From Ferruginibacter sp. (GTDB taxonomy: Bacteria; Bacteroidota; Bacteroidia; Chitinophagales; Chitinophagaceae), in NCBI GenBank assembly GCA_014379625.1, contig JACMLJ010000033.1, positions 62,001-126,000 of the forward strand: a stretch of 64,000 nucleotides of DNA, written 5' to 3'. Positions 41,614 to 52,264 of the stretch are shown here, piece after piece; position 1 is the first letter of the stretch; each line of letters opens with the position of its first letter. Both the position numbers and the translations under genes were made by a program. Below the pieces are notes generated by a model that saw only the letters and a program-made list of their open reading frames with translations, ran no database searches and was not told the DNA's origin.

Positions 41614-41965
41614 TTGATAAAAGTAGCAAATTTCTTTGTTATACAATGAGATTGCCAATTTTGACGGGCCTGTTGCGAATAATGGATGCTTACGATTTTC
41701 GCATTTTTTTATACCGGCAGTTTTTACCGGGCCCATTGCCATTATCAGGGTTTCAATGAACCTTATCATTTATTGTTGCACGGGCAGATGTTTTTCATGG
41801 CAACATAGTTGTGTCACTCCCTTCTACCGTATACCATTGGGGATCTTTAATGTATTACCTTACACCTGCATGTAATGCCTGTAATCAGGCTTTTAAATTG
41901 GTGCTATTTAAAAATCAGCGCGGCTGACATTCAAAAGTATTAATTTTAAACATTTAATTTGTACC

Positions 41966-42742
41966 ATGTCCGGAATTCAAATAACCACCCCCTTTAATAT
42001 TGACATCGAATTTGAAATTGCCGCATTTCATAAACGCCTGCTGGCGTACTGTATCGATTTTATAATTCTGGTGCTTTACATGATGAGCATGCTGTACCTC
42101 CTGTTTGGCGGATTCAGGGTTGGTGAAGGGAGTTATGGATTTGTGTTGATCGTTTTAGTAATACCGATGCTTTCCTACTCAGTGCTGTCAGAATTGTGGA
42201 TGAACGGACAAACGATCGGAAAAAAAATATTTAAAATAAAAGTAGTAAGTCTCAATGGTGGCGAGCCTACCCTGGGCCAGTATGCGCTGAGATGGTTTAT
42301 GCGTTTTTATGAATGGGCCTTTATTATCTTTTTTTTATTTTGGGGGAACGGTATCTGGGGTATTTTATGGTTAATAATCGGCGGCATCACTTCTATAATC
42401 ATTATTTCCATATCGGCCAAAAGCCAGCGGCTTGGTGATATCGTAGCAGCAACAGTAGTGGTGGAAACCATGTCAAAATTAACGGTAGATGATACCATTT
42501 TCATGCATGTGGCACAAACGGATTATAAAGTAAAATTTCCTGAAGTGATGCGTTTAAGTGACCGGGATATTAATACAATCAAAAATGTCATCAACCAGGC
42601 TAAAAAAACAAATACGTACGACATGTGTAACCGTATTGCAGTAAAAGTGCAGGACGTATTAAAAGTGCCTACAGATATGTATGCTATTGATTTCCTGGAA
42701 AAAATAATGGAAGATTATAATTATCTCGCTACAAAAGAATAA
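41966..42742 (+). CDS. RDD family membrane protein
   Basis: FHKRLLAYCIDFIIL, MNGQTIGKKIFKIKVVSLNGGEPTLGQYALRWFMR, KSQRLGDIVAAT. Confidence 0.9.
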   Translation: MSGIQITTPFNIDIEFEIAAFHKRLLAYCIDFIILVLYMMSMLYLLFGGFRVGEGSYGFVLIVLVIPMLSYSVLSELWMNGQTIGKKIFKIKVVSLNGGEPTLGQYALRWFMRFYEWAFIIFFLFWGNGIWGILWLIIGGITSIIIISISAKSQRLGDIVAATVVVETMSKLTVDDTIFMHVAQTDYKVKFPEVMRLSDRDINTIKNVINQAKKTNTYDMCNRIAVKVQDVLKVPTDMYAIDFLEKIMEDYNYLATKE

Positions 42743-42748
42743 AACCGG

Positions 42749-43207
42749 TCAGCCCCCGCCAAAAGCAGCCGCGAGCATCATTCCGATAACACCCAGTACC
42801 GTAAATATTAAAGCGATGACTATAATAATTCCGGAAAAGCGAAAATAGATTTTTAAATGTTTAAATGCTGCTGTAAGATCAAACTGGTCATTGGCAAGCA
42901 GAGCCGAATGTATTTTTTTTGAAAACCGGAACAGGTGCATTGACATGAAAAATACTGTTCCGGCAATTGCGAGATAAATAATCGCCACAGTTCCACCCGC
43001 CAGTAAGCCTTCACCAGCGCTATTATAATTGCCTGTTAATTTTGCCAGCATCGACCCGGCAAATATTGCTGCCAGTGCAATTACGCCACTATATACAAAG
43101 CCAATTACACCCAAAAATTTACCCCAGGCAGCCGTTTCTTTCAGGTATATATTTATTGTACTATCAATAACCAAATCAGTTTCTATAAGATTCTGTTCGT
43201 TTTCCAT
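42749..43207 (-). CDS. DUF5362-like membrane protein
   Basis: WGKFLGVIGFVYSGVIALAAIFAG and further TM segments. Confidence 0.6.
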   Translation of the reverse strand: MENEQNLIETDLVIDSTINIYLKETAAWGKFLGVIGFVYSGVIALAAIFAGSMLAKLTGNYNSAGEGLLAGGTVAIIYLAIAGTVFFMSMHLFRFSKKIHSALLANDQFDLTAAFKHLKIYFRFSGIIIVIALIFTVLGVIGMMLAAAFGGG

Positions 43208-43309
43208 TAGTTGTTTTTATCATAGTAAACCAGGTCTGTCTTGATGAAATATAATAAGACTTAAATCAGGAAAATTATAGTAAATAAAAAAAAATACTTT
43301 CTTTTACCT

Positions 43310-43481
43310 GAACGTACGGGTAGAAATGATCCCTGCAAAACTTGAAGCTGAATATAATCCAGGGGTTTCCTGGTACAGTTTTTTTTCCCTGTTGGCTAGT
43401 ATCAAACCAATTATGCCACATATTAAACCGGCAATTCCGTCGCAGAATGGCCCTAACTATTGATACAATGCCTGATACCAA
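43310..43481 (-). pseudogene. Frameshifted, 5'-truncated tandem copy of the DUF4190 gene
   Basis: Minus strand reads LVSGIVSIVRA then, after a 1-nt shift, GIAGLICGIIGLILANREKKLYQETPGLYSASSFAGIIS; aligns with the adjacent intact gene (GIISIIGAFCYGVVGIICGIIGLVLANKDRKLYQEAPELYSQSSFG). Confidence 0.8.
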
Positions 43482-43484
43482 TAT

Positions 43485-43829
43485 CTACCTGCCTCGGTTA
43501 AATCCGGGCATATTAAAAGCGAAGACTAAAACTATTATTACGAAAACTATAATCAGGCAGGATATAATGATACCAATTATAGAACAGGTTCGTCCTGCAC
43601 TGGAGGTACCAAAACTTGATTGCGAATATAGTTCAGGGGCTTCCTGGTACAACTTTCTGTCTTTATTTGCTAATACCAGCCCGATTATACCACATATTAT
43701 ACCTACAACCCCATAACAAAAGGCCCCGATTATTGAAATAATGCCTAACACCAGGGCAGTTGTTGCATTGGGAAGATTTTGCTGAATATTTTGATTTTGC
43801 ACAGGGCTTAGAAAATCTTTTTGTTCCAT
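43485..43829 (-). CDS. DUF4190-like small membrane protein
   Basis: ALVLGIISIIGAFCYGVVGIICGIIGLVLANKDRKLY. Confidence 0.75.
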   Translation of the reverse strand: MEQKDFLSPVQNQNIQQNLPNATTALVLGIISIIGAFCYGVVGIICGIIGLVLANKDRKLYQEAPELYSQSSFGTSSAGRTCSIIGIIISCLIIVFVIIVLVFAFNMPGFNRGR

Positions 43830-43834
43830 AAGGG

Positions 43835-44140
43835 TTAGATTGAATGTTGGTAAATAATTTTATACATATAATTAATTAGTACAATTGAAGCGATAAATAT
43901 ATAACTATAAATGACAACAGAGTTACCTTTTTTAAATTTATAAATCAAATGCAGCGCGCAAAATATAAAGAAAAGCAATAAGGGCACGGTTGCCGGGTTT
44001 AGCCGGAAGCTCTCCGGGAAGTTCCCGTCAAGCAGTTCAATAAAACTTCTTTGTAATCCACAACCCGGACAATCAATATGTAAAAAATACTTTACCGGGC
44101 AGGGCAACTGGTGTGATTTCAGCCATTGTAATACATCCAT
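43835..44140 (-). CDS. DUF2752 domain-containing protein
   Basis: DCPGCGLQRSFIELLDG motif. Confidence 0.85.
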   Translation of the reverse strand: MDVLQWLKSHQLPCPVKYFLHIDCPGCGLQRSFIELLDGNFPESFRLNPATVPLLLFFIFCALHLIYKFKKGNSVVIYSYIFIASIVLINYMYKIIYQHSI

Positions 44141-44334
44141 AAATATGTCTGATTTTTCCTGATGGCTGGTGCCTGGTTTTTTAACTAAACCCTTTCAATT
44201 TAGAAATCATCTGCTGCTTTCAGGGCTATTCTCTACAAAATGACGACTCTCAAAATATTAATTACCATCCTGTACATCAATCAACAATTTAAAAATAATG
44301 CTCCCGCAGTAATATCAATCACATATCAGACATA

Positions 44335-45813
44335 TTAATATGCCCGTGCAAATAATACCCTTTGCGTGCTTGGGTTGCCGGTTAAAATACAGTTGCCCGC
44401 TTCCTGCACATTATCCAGTGGAATGCACCGTATGGTTGCTTTTGTAAGTTCCTTTATTTTATCTTCGGTTTCACCCGTACCATCCCAATGCGCTGAAATA
44501 AAGCCCGGTTTTTCGTCAAGTAGTTTTACAAAATCATCCCAATCATCGGCTTTAACAATACGTTCTTCCCTGAAAATTTTTGCTTTGTTATAAATAGCCC
44601 GTTGGATTTCATCCAGTAGTTCAATGATCCGGGCACTTAAGCCATCAACGGAGAAACTCATTTTTTCTTTCGTGTCCCTCCTGGCCACCTCCACTACATT
44701 TTTTTCCAGGTCCCTGGCACCAATGGCTATTCTAACCGGAACGCCTTTCATTTCATATTCTGCAAATTTCCATCCCGGCCGGTTATTGTCATTATCATCA
44801 TATTTAACTGAAATACCGGCGGCCTTCAATTGCTCCATCAAAAATTTTACCTTTTCATCAATCAGGTGTTTTTGTTCTTCTCCTTTAAATATCGGAACGA
44901 TCACTACCTGGATGGGCGCCAGTTTTGGAGGTAATACCAGGCCCTGGTCATCACTATGCGCCATCACCAATGCCCCAATTAGCCGGGTACTTACTCCCCA
45001 ACTGGTAGCCCATACATAGTCTAATTTATTTTCTCTATCAGAAAATTTCACATCAAAGGCTTTGGCAAAATTTTGCCCGAGAAAATGCGATGTTCCTGCC
45101 TGTAATGCTTTTCCATCCTGCATCAGCGCTTCTATGCAATAGGTATCCAGCGCCCCGGCAAAACGCTCATTGGCAGTTTTCACCCCTTTGATTACCGGCA
45201 TCGCCATATAGGATTCAGCAAAGTTTGCATACACATTCAGCATTTGAACCGTTTCATCAATAGCCTCCTGTTGGGTAGCATGAGCTGTATGACCCTCCTG
45301 CCATAAAAATTCCGTGGTACGCAAAAACAGGCGGGTACGCATTTCCCATCTTACCACATTGGCCCATTGATTGATCAGTAATGGAAGGTCGCGGTAAGAT
45401 TGTATCCATCCTTTATAAGTGCTCCAGATGATTGCCTCGCTGGTAGGACGAACAACCAGTTCCTCTTCCAGCTTTGCTTCGGGATCTACAATTAATTTTC
45501 CTTTATTGTCCGGATCGGCTTTTAAACGATAGTGCGTTACAATGGCACATTCTTTGGCGAACCCTTCGGCATTTTTTTCTTCCGCTTCAAACAGGCTCTT
45601 TGGAACAAATAGCGGAAAGTACGCATTTTGATGGCCGGTTTCCTTAAACATCCTATCCAATTGCTGCTGCATATTCTCCCAAAGCGCATAGCCATAAGGT
45701 TTAATAACCATGCACCCGCGTACAGCGCTGTAATCAGCAAGCCCGGCTTTTATAACCAGGTCATTATACCATTGCGAATAGTCTTCCTTCATGCTGGTGA
45801 TCTCTTTGCTCAT
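44335..45813 (-). CDS. proS: prolyl-tRNA synthetase
   Basis: [70 protein letters not shown]. Confidence 0.96.
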   Translation of the reverse strand: MSKEITSMKEDYSQWYNDLVIKAGLADYSAVRGCMVIKPYGYALWENMQQQLDRMFKETGHQNAYFPLFVPKSLFEAEEKNAEGFAKECAIVTHYRLKADPDNKGKLIVDPEAKLEEELVVRPTSEAIIWSTYKGWIQSYRDLPLLINQWANVVRWEMRTRLFLRTTEFLWQEGHTAHATQQEAIDETVQMLNVYANFAESYMAMPVIKGVKTANERFAGALDTYCIEALMQDGKALQAGTSHFLGQNFAKAFDVKFSDRENKLDYVWATSWGVSTRLIGALVMAHSDDQGLVLPPKLAPIQVVIVPIFKGEEQKHLIDEKVKFLMEQLKAAGISVKYDDNDNNRPGWKFAEYEMKGVPVRIAIGARDLEKNVVEVARRDTKEKMSFSVDGLSARIIELLDEIQRAIYNKAKIFREERIVKADDWDDFVKLLDEKPGFISAHWDGTGETEDKIKELTKATIRCIPLDNVQEAGNCILTGNPSTQRVLFARAY

Positions 45814-46099
45814 ACCCGAACCCCATCAGGGGCTATTTTTTTTTAATGAATAATTGGTTGAATGATTCTTACCGACAGAATGTGTTGATCAGACTATTGC
45901 GAAATTTTTATCAACAAAGTTTATCAACCATTGATAGTCAGCTGTATGCAAGATATATTTTTCAATTTGTTTTAGCATCACTTTAACATGAAAGGAATAA
46001 ACTTTGCAAACAGTGGCAAAGAATTTGACCTGATAATAATGTTGCCTTTACGGCGCAAAAGTAGTAACTTCATCCTATAATAATTTCAAACAAATTATC

Positions 46100-46873
46100 A
46101 TGAACACCAAACTTTTACTTCTCGCAATTTCTGTGACCGCTTTTAGCAGTTGCAGCACTCTTTATAAATCTGGTCAAACACCAGATGATGTTTATTTTTC
46201 ACCAGTTCGGCCTTATGAGGAGGAAAGCAAAAAAGAAGAACAAAAGAACGAAGTGAAAAATTATGATGGCTATAATATGGAGGACAGGGCCATTCGCCTT
46301 GGTATCAATGACCGTCGCTTTAGAAATTTTGATAATGATTACGGGTATAATTCCTATAATTTTAGCAATAATTATTATAATGACTACGGATTTAATAAAT
46401 ATAACTACGGGTACAATTCTTATAATTTTGGATTTAACAATGGATATTATTACAATCCGTACTTTGCTTATTACCCTGTTTTTGTTCCTGTTTATCTTAT
46501 TCCTTCCAAACCCAAAAACACTACGCCAAGGATGGGTAATTTAGGAGGGTATAATTCAGGTTATAACTCTAACACGAACACCACACCCACCAATACAAAA
46601 ACAGGTAACACAAGATCAGTAAGATCAAACAATAGTAATGGAAGCGCTGTTGGAAATGTTATCCGGCAAATTTTAGCACCCAGTAATACAGATAATAATA
46701 ACTATAATAATTCCCGTAGTACAAATAATAATTCTTCAGATAATTCTTCATCCAATAATAACCGCACCTATACGCCTTCAAGCAATAGCAGCAGCAATTC
46801 ATCATCTTCAGGAAGCAGCAGTTCATCCGGATCTGGTGGCGTAACAAGACAACCAAGAGGGGGTGGAAATTAA
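46100..46873 (+). CDS. low-complexity (N/Y/S-rich) lipoprotein
   Basis: Lipobox-like AFSSCSTLYKSGQ; YGYNSYNF repeats then Asn/Ser homopolymeric tail. Confidence 0.65.
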   Translation: MNTKLLLLAISVTAFSSCSTLYKSGQTPDDVYFSPVRPYEEESKKEEQKNEVKNYDGYNMEDRAIRLGINDRRFRNFDNDYGYNSYNFSNNYYNDYGFNKYNYGYNSYNFGFNNGYYYNPYFAYYPVFVPVYLIPSKPKNTTPRMGNLGGYNSGYNSNTNTTPTNTKTGNTRSVRSNNSNGSAVGNVIRQILAPSNTDNNNYNNSRSTNNNSSDNSSSNNNRTYTPSSNSSSNSSSSGSSSSSGSGGVTRQPRGGGN

Positions 46874-46946
46874 TTTATAGAAATCTTTATTAATTCGTTT
46901 GGTGATGAACGGTAGTTAACCGCTGTCGCCCTTAAATACTATTGTC

Positions 46947-48491
46947 ATGAAAAAATATATACTCCTGCCAGTTTTGCTGATAAGCACATTTATTTATGCT
47001 CAAATACCGGAAGATGCTTTACGCTATTCCTACTTTCCTCAAAACGGAACTGCACGAAATCTTGCCATTGGCGGGGCAATGGGTTCACTTGGAGGAGATA
47101 TTAACGCCATTTTTGTAAACCCCGCGGGATTGGGCAATTACAAGACCGGAGAGTTTGTGTTTACACCAGGTTTTTTTATGAATAATAATAAGAGCAATTT
47201 CCGGGAAACCCAGAATAAAAATAAAAAGAATAATATCGGGTTAGGACCAATTGGTTTTGTGTATGGATTTGCCAACCGGTACAATAACAAATCAAGCCAG
47301 GCAATCAGTTTAGCTCTCACACAGACCGCCAACTATAATAATAGCGTTCAATACAATGGTTTGAACAATTTTAGTTCTTACACTGAGCGATGGGCCGAAC
47401 AGGTAGCCAAAAGCAATCTGTCACTTGATGACGCTTTAAACAACCCGGTGTTTGCCTACGGGGCCGCACCGGCACTGGACACCTACCTGGTGGACACTTT
47501 CAGGATCAACGGAGCTGTACAGGTTAGGGGTTTACCGGAAGATATCCTGGATGCAGGTCAGGCGCTTCGCCAGCAAAACACCATCGACACCAAGGGTGCG
47601 CAATATGAACTGGCGTTGGGTTATGCCGTAAATAAAAATGATAAATTTCAATTTGGATTCAGTGTCGGAATTCCAATTATGAATTACACCAGCACTACAA
47701 CATTTAAAGAAAATGATACTTCATCTAATAATTTAAATGGATTTGATTCTTTTACCTACACAGATGATTATACTACCCGCGGAGCCGGGATCAATGCAAA
47801 ACTTGGATTGATCTTTAAGCCGACTGAGCATATTCGTTTAGGGCTCGCAGTACACACGCCCACCTATATGGTATCTTTAAAAGATAAAAGAACTTCATCC
47901 ATAGTCGCCAATACTGAAGATTACGGAGGCTCGCTCCAGGCTTCTTCGCTCAAGTTTACCAATGACCAGCCAGGTGAAAGCAAGTACAGCATGCTTACGC
48001 CATGGAAAGTAATGGTGAGCGGTAGCTACGTTTTCAGGGAAATTGAGAATGTAAGAAAACAAAAAGGATTTATCACCGCGGATATTGAATTTGTTAACCA
48101 TAAGAGTTCTAATTTTTATAGCGCTAATGAAACACCCACCGCTGACGAAAAATTATATTACAAATCGTTGAACAATGTTATAAAGGATCAATACAAAGGC
48201 AATTTTAATTTCCGTGTGGGAGGCGAACTGAAGTTCAATACCATTATGACCAGGTTAGGCTTTGCTTACTACACTAACCCGTACAAAGACACCGAAATAA
48301 AGGCCAGCAGGATGTTGTTAAGCGGTGGGCTGGGATATCGGCACAAAGGATTTTTTATTGACCTTACCTATGTTCATTCGATCAATAAAGACGTGAGTTT
48401 TCCGTACCGTTTAGAGGACAGGGCAAATACCTTTGCAACCATCAATGATCAGCGTGGAAACATTATTGCAAGTGTGGGATTTAAGTTTTAA
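46947..48491 (+). CDS. OmpP1/FadL-like (PorV-type) outer membrane protein
   Basis: Signal peptide; GTARNLAIGGAMGSLGGDINAIFVNPAGLGNYKTGEFVFTPGF; ends NIIASVGFKF. Confidence 0.8.
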   Translation: MKKYILLPVLLISTFIYAQIPEDALRYSYFPQNGTARNLAIGGAMGSLGGDINAIFVNPAGLGNYKTGEFVFTPGFFMNNNKSNFRETQNKNKKNNIGLGPIGFVYGFANRYNNKSSQAISLALTQTANYNNSVQYNGLNNFSSYTERWAEQVAKSNLSLDDALNNPVFAYGAAPALDTYLVDTFRINGAVQVRGLPEDILDAGQALRQQNTIDTKGAQYELALGYAVNKNDKFQFGFSVGIPIMNYTSTTTFKENDTSSNNLNGFDSFTYTDDYTTRGAGINAKLGLIFKPTEHIRLGLAVHTPTYMVSLKDKRTSSIVANTEDYGGSLQASSLKFTNDQPGESKYSMLTPWKVMVSGSYVFREIENVRKQKGFITADIEFVNHKSSNFYSANETPTADEKLYYKSLNNVIKDQYKGNFNFRVGGELKFNTIMTRLGFAYYTNPYKDTEIKASRMLLSGGLGYRHKGFFIDLTYVHSINKDVSFPYRLEDRANTFATINDQRGNIIASVGFKF

Positions 48492-48575
48492 TGGATCAAC
48501 GGATAAGGGATAAGGAATAATGGATAATTGACAAATATTTTAATTGTTATTGCCTTGTTTGTTGCCCCTTCTTTT
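48492..48575. repeat. Imperfect intergenic repeat, copy 1 (partner at 50310-50378)
   Basis: ggataatggataattgacaaatattttaattgttattgccttgtttgttgccc resembles the 50310 copy. Confidence 0.5.
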
Positions 48576-48642
48576 AAAATTGATACATTAAATCATGGAA
48601 CGGTTTACAGCGAATTTGTGAATGCCGGGAGTAAAGCAATAG

Positions 48643-49590
48643 TCAATTATCAAATAAAAAATTATTCATTAAACAATACATTACTGCGTCAATATCCGGC
48701 CTGCACCATTTTACTTCTTCCTCTTTTTTAAACCAGGTCATTTGTCGTTTGGCATAATGTCGTGTATTGTTTTTTATGGCTGCTGTTGCTTCAGCCAGGC
48801 TGGTTTCTTCTTTGAAGTAAGCAAATAATTCCTTGTAACCTACTGTTTGCAAGGCATTCAGGTGCTGGTAAGGCTCAAGATTCTTCACTTCATCCGGTAG
48901 GCCACCCTGTATCATCGAATCCACCCGGTTGTTGATCCGTTGATATAGTTCTTCTCTTGGTAATTCCAGTCCAATTTTAATGATTGTGAAATCCCTTGCT
49001 ACTTTTTTTTGGGTTTGAAATTCAGCAATTGATTTACCCGTAGATAGCTTTACTTCCAGCGCCCGCATCAGTCTTTGTGGATTCTGTACTTCGCTTGCTG
49101 AGAAATATACGGGATCGCATTTTTGTACTTCCCGCTGTAACCAATCCAATCCCCCTAATTTATAATCCAGGGTAATTTTTTCTCTTATCCCTGGTAAAAT
49201 AACGGGCACTTCATCCATACCGCTACAGAATGTTTTTATATACAATCCGGTACCACCCACCATAATCGCTATGTCGCCGGTTTCAAATATTTCCCGCAAT
49301 TTATCCAATGCATATTTTTCAAATATCCCCGCATTCACCGTTTCATGAACGGAATGAGAATTGATGAAATAATGATGAATGGATTGCAATTCTTCAGGGG
49401 AAGGTTTAGCTACACCGATATCCAGTTCTTTAAAACACTGACGGCTATCCGCAGAAATGATCCGGGTGGAAAAATGCTTCGCTAACGCAATAGCAACGGC
49501 TGTTTTACCAACTGCGGTTGGTCCCAAAATAATGATGCAGGTCTTTTTAATTGAAAATTTTTTAATGGATAGTTCCTTGTATTCAAACAA
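48643..49590 (-). CDS. miaA: tRNA dimethylallyltransferase MiaA
   Basis: ILGPTAVGKTAVAIALAKHF, ISADSRQCFKELDIGVAKP, GGTGLYIKTF. Confidence 0.95.
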   Translation of the reverse strand: MFEYKELSIKKFSIKKTCIIILGPTAVGKTAVAIALAKHFSTRIISADSRQCFKELDIGVAKPSPEELQSIHHYFINSHSVHETVNAGIFEKYALDKLREIFETGDIAIMVGGTGLYIKTFCSGMDEVPVILPGIREKITLDYKLGGLDWLQREVQKCDPVYFSASEVQNPQRLMRALEVKLSTGKSIAEFQTQKKVARDFTIIKIGLELPREELYQRINNRVDSMIQGGLPDEVKNLEPYQHLNALQTVGYKELFAYFKEETSLAEATAAIKNNTRHYAKRQMTWFKKEEEVKWCRPDIDAVMYCLMNNFLFDN

Positions 49591-49713
49591 AATTAAATAT
49601 TCACAACAGTAATGAATTAAACTATTTAATTTATCGTATAAAAAATCAGCAACCGGTACAAGCAGCCACCATTAAAGTGTTTATCGCATATCAATTAACC
49701 CTTTATTAATGCA

Positions 49714-50289
49714 CTAAAGTTCTTCGACAGTTTCATCGCCCGTTGTATCTTCTTCAGCTTCGGTGGCATTACCGTCTTCATCTTCTTCGCTAAATCCTTC
49801 CAAAATGGCAGCAGGATTTAGATCGTATTTTTCCTCTACTTCCGCCAGGCGGCTATCTACCAGTCCTTTTGTACCATATTGTGAAGGGGCGATGCCTTCC
49901 GTTCTGATGCAGGACGGATAAGTAATTTTTTTATTTTCATCCTTATCCACATTGATCAGTTCTACCATGAATGTCCAAAGCTTATTAAAATCGTAGACAT
50001 AAATAAACTTTTGATTGGGATCCTTGATTTCAGATCCCAGGGCAACATTTGCCATTATGAGGGGATCTACTTTATATATTTTTTCATCGTACTTTTCTAA
50101 AGAAATTTCCCTTCCTCTTAACCAACTATCATTACTGCGATAGAAAGTAGCTTTGTGCTTATTATCAAACTCATAGCTTTTTAAAATACAATGATGCAGA
50201 TCTGCGAAATTATGGGTATGCTTAATAACCACATCCCTGTAAATGCTTTCATCATCTTCCCAATAAACCCTGAAACGTAAAATTGCCAT
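49714..50289 (-). CDS. pRiA4b ORF-3-like (IS1096 passenger TnpR-like fold) protein with acidic C-terminal tail
   Basis: ILRFRVYWEDDESIYRDVVIKHTHNFADLHHCILKSYEFDNKHKATFY. Confidence 0.7.
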   Translation of the reverse strand: MAILRFRVYWEDDESIYRDVVIKHTHNFADLHHCILKSYEFDNKHKATFYRSNDSWLRGREISLEKYDEKIYKVDPLIMANVALGSEIKDPNQKFIYVYDFNKLWTFMVELINVDKDENKKITYPSCIRTEGIAPSQYGTKGLVDSRLAEVEEKYDLNPAAILEGFSEEDEDGNATEAEEDTTGDETVEEL

Positions 50290-50309
50290 GCTACGAAATT
50301 AGTGTTTAA

Positions 50310-50378
50310 TTGATAACGGATAATGGAATAATTGAAAATATTCAAATTGCTGTTGCCTTGGTTTTTGCCCTCTTGAAA
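50310..50378. repeat. Imperfect intergenic repeat, copy 2
   Basis: ggataatggaataattgaaaatattcaaattgctgttgccttggtttttgccc. Confidence 0.5.
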
Positions 50379-50586
50379 TAATAAATTAAATTACTATTGT
50401 CCTACCAAATACTTGAACCCCTTATCCGGCCTGTATGACCTCACCCCAACCTCTCTCCCCCTTCAACAAGCTCAGAATTCAGGGATAGAACCCTTAATGG
50501 TAAAAGCTTTTAGCAAATCTGACTAATTTTTAACGGATGACAGTGAAATTAAATCATTCAAATTTGGATACCGCTCAATATACTCA

Positions 50587-52005
50587 TTATTCCAGCCCCA
50601 GTTCAATCGCCTTTTTTTGCATGAACCCCATCGCGGCATCGTAATTGTTTGGAATGTGTCCATCTAATATTGCGTCCCTTATCGCATTTTTTAGTTCCCC
50701 TATGATTCGGCCCGGTGGCAGGTTAAATCTTTCCATTATCATTTCACCGGTAACCGGTGGCTGCCAGTTGCGCAACTGGTCACTTGCTTCTACTTCCAGG
50801 CAACGCTGCCGTACCATTTCAAAGTTTTCAAGGTAGCGCTTTACCTTTTGTTTGTTTTTAGAAGTGATATCCGCATTGCAGAGCGTCATCAACGCATCAA
50901 AGTCTTCTCCAGCATCAAACAATAATCTCCGGATAGCTGAATCGGTTATATTTTCTTTTGTAAGACCGATCGGGCGCAGATGCATTTCCACCATCTTACG
51001 GACAAATTTCATTTTTTCGTTTTGTGGCAATTTCAATTGCGCGAAAATTTTGGGCACCATCCTACCTCCCACTACTTCGTGGCCGTGAAAAGTCCAGCCG
51101 TGACCAGCTTCAAATTTTTTAGTAGCAGGTTTGGCTATATCATGCAATATGGCCGCCCAGCGTAACCAAATATCGTCCGTATGCTCACTTATATTGTCAA
51201 CTACCTGCAACGTATGATAGAAGTTATCCTTGTGCCCCTTCCCATCAATGTACTCGGCGCCGGCAAGGTCTATCATCTGGGGAAAAATAATTTTCAGCAA
51301 GCCGCTTTTATACAGCAGGTCAAATCCGATGGAAGGCTTTTTACAAAGTAAAATTTTGTTCAGCTCATCCGCAATGCGTTCCCCGCTTACAATCTTTATC
51401 CGGAAGGCATTTTCGCTGATAGCGGCAAAAGTTTTTTCTTCAATTGAATAATTCAACTGGGCCGCAAAACGTATGCCCCTCAACATTCGTAACGGATCAT
51501 CACTGAAGGTCAATTCAGGATCCAACGGTGTTTTAAGGATTTTATTTTCAATATCCGTGATACCATTAAATGGATCTACCAAAGCTCCATAATTTTCCTT
51601 GTTTAGGCTTATGGCGAGGGCATTAATGGTAAAGTCCCTTCTGTCCTGGTCATCTTCCAGTGTACCGGTTTCAACTATCGGTTTACGGCTATCGTAGGTA
51701 TAGCTTTCCTTCCTGGCACCTACAAATTCGATGTCGATACCGTCTACTTTTATTTGTGCGGTACCGAAATTCTTAAAGAAACTTACTGTTGGTTTTGGGT
51801 GGAATTGTATCGCTACTGCTTGCGCCAGCGCAATTCCATCACCCGTGCACACAATATCGATATCTTTTGTGGGCCTGCCAATAATCTTGTCACGAACAAA
51901 GCCACCAATCAAATAACATTGCACCTGGAGCGCTTCTGCTGACGCTGCAATTCTTTTAAAAATGATCAACTCTTTATCGGTGCAATGGATGTACATAGCC
52001 TGCAA
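50587..52005 (-). CDS. CCA tRNA nucleotidyltransferase with HD domain
   Basis: YLIGGFVRDKIIGRPTKDIDIVCTG, RRDFTINALAI, DPLRMLRGIRFAAQL, RWAAILHDIAKPATK. Confidence 0.93.
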   Translation of the reverse strand: MQAMYIHCTDKELIIFKRIAASAEALQVQCYLIGGFVRDKIIGRPTKDIDIVCTGDGIALAQAVAIQFHPKPTVSFFKNFGTAQIKVDGIDIEFVGARKESYTYDSRKPIVETGTLEDDQDRRDFTINALAISLNKENYGALVDPFNGITDIENKILKTPLDPELTFSDDPLRMLRGIRFAAQLNYSIEEKTFAAISENAFRIKIVSGERIADELNKILLCKKPSIGFDLLYKSGLLKIIFPQMIDLAGAEYIDGKGHKDNFYHTLQVVDNISEHTDDIWLRWAAILHDIAKPATKKFEAGHGWTFHGHEVVGGRMVPKIFAQLKLPQNEKMKFVRKMVEMHLRPIGLTKENITDSAIRRLLFDAGEDFDALMTLCNADITSKNKQKVKRYLENFEMVRQRCLEVEASDQLRNWQPPVTGEMIMERFNLPPGRIIGELKNAIRDAILDGHIPNNYDAAMGFMQKKAIELGLE

Positions 52006-52264
52006 AAATAAGCTGTAAGATTCATATCTCCGATGGGTGATTTTTTATGCCTGATCTTTTAAGGGCCTTCCGAATAACAGCGCGAAACTGTTTGGGTAAA
52101 TTTGTAATTCCTATAGTATAAGTATTTGCTGAAGCATCATTCTATATATAAAGCTCTCTTTAAAACCTGGCGTTTCGGCACCAATGTTGCCACTATACAC
52201 ATCCACGCAAAATAAACTGTATCAACCAGGTGTTTTGACATTTTGGCTTTATATTGAAAAAATT

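Noticed and set aside
48528-48731. 67-aa ORF between the OmpP1-like gene and miaA
   Set aside because: Overlaps the intergenic repeat and the 3' end of miaA; no recognisable features.
49714-50289. pRiA4b ORF3-like protein as evidence of a plasmid or IS insertion
   Set aside because: The family is commonly chromosomal and no transposase or IS ends are visible nearby.
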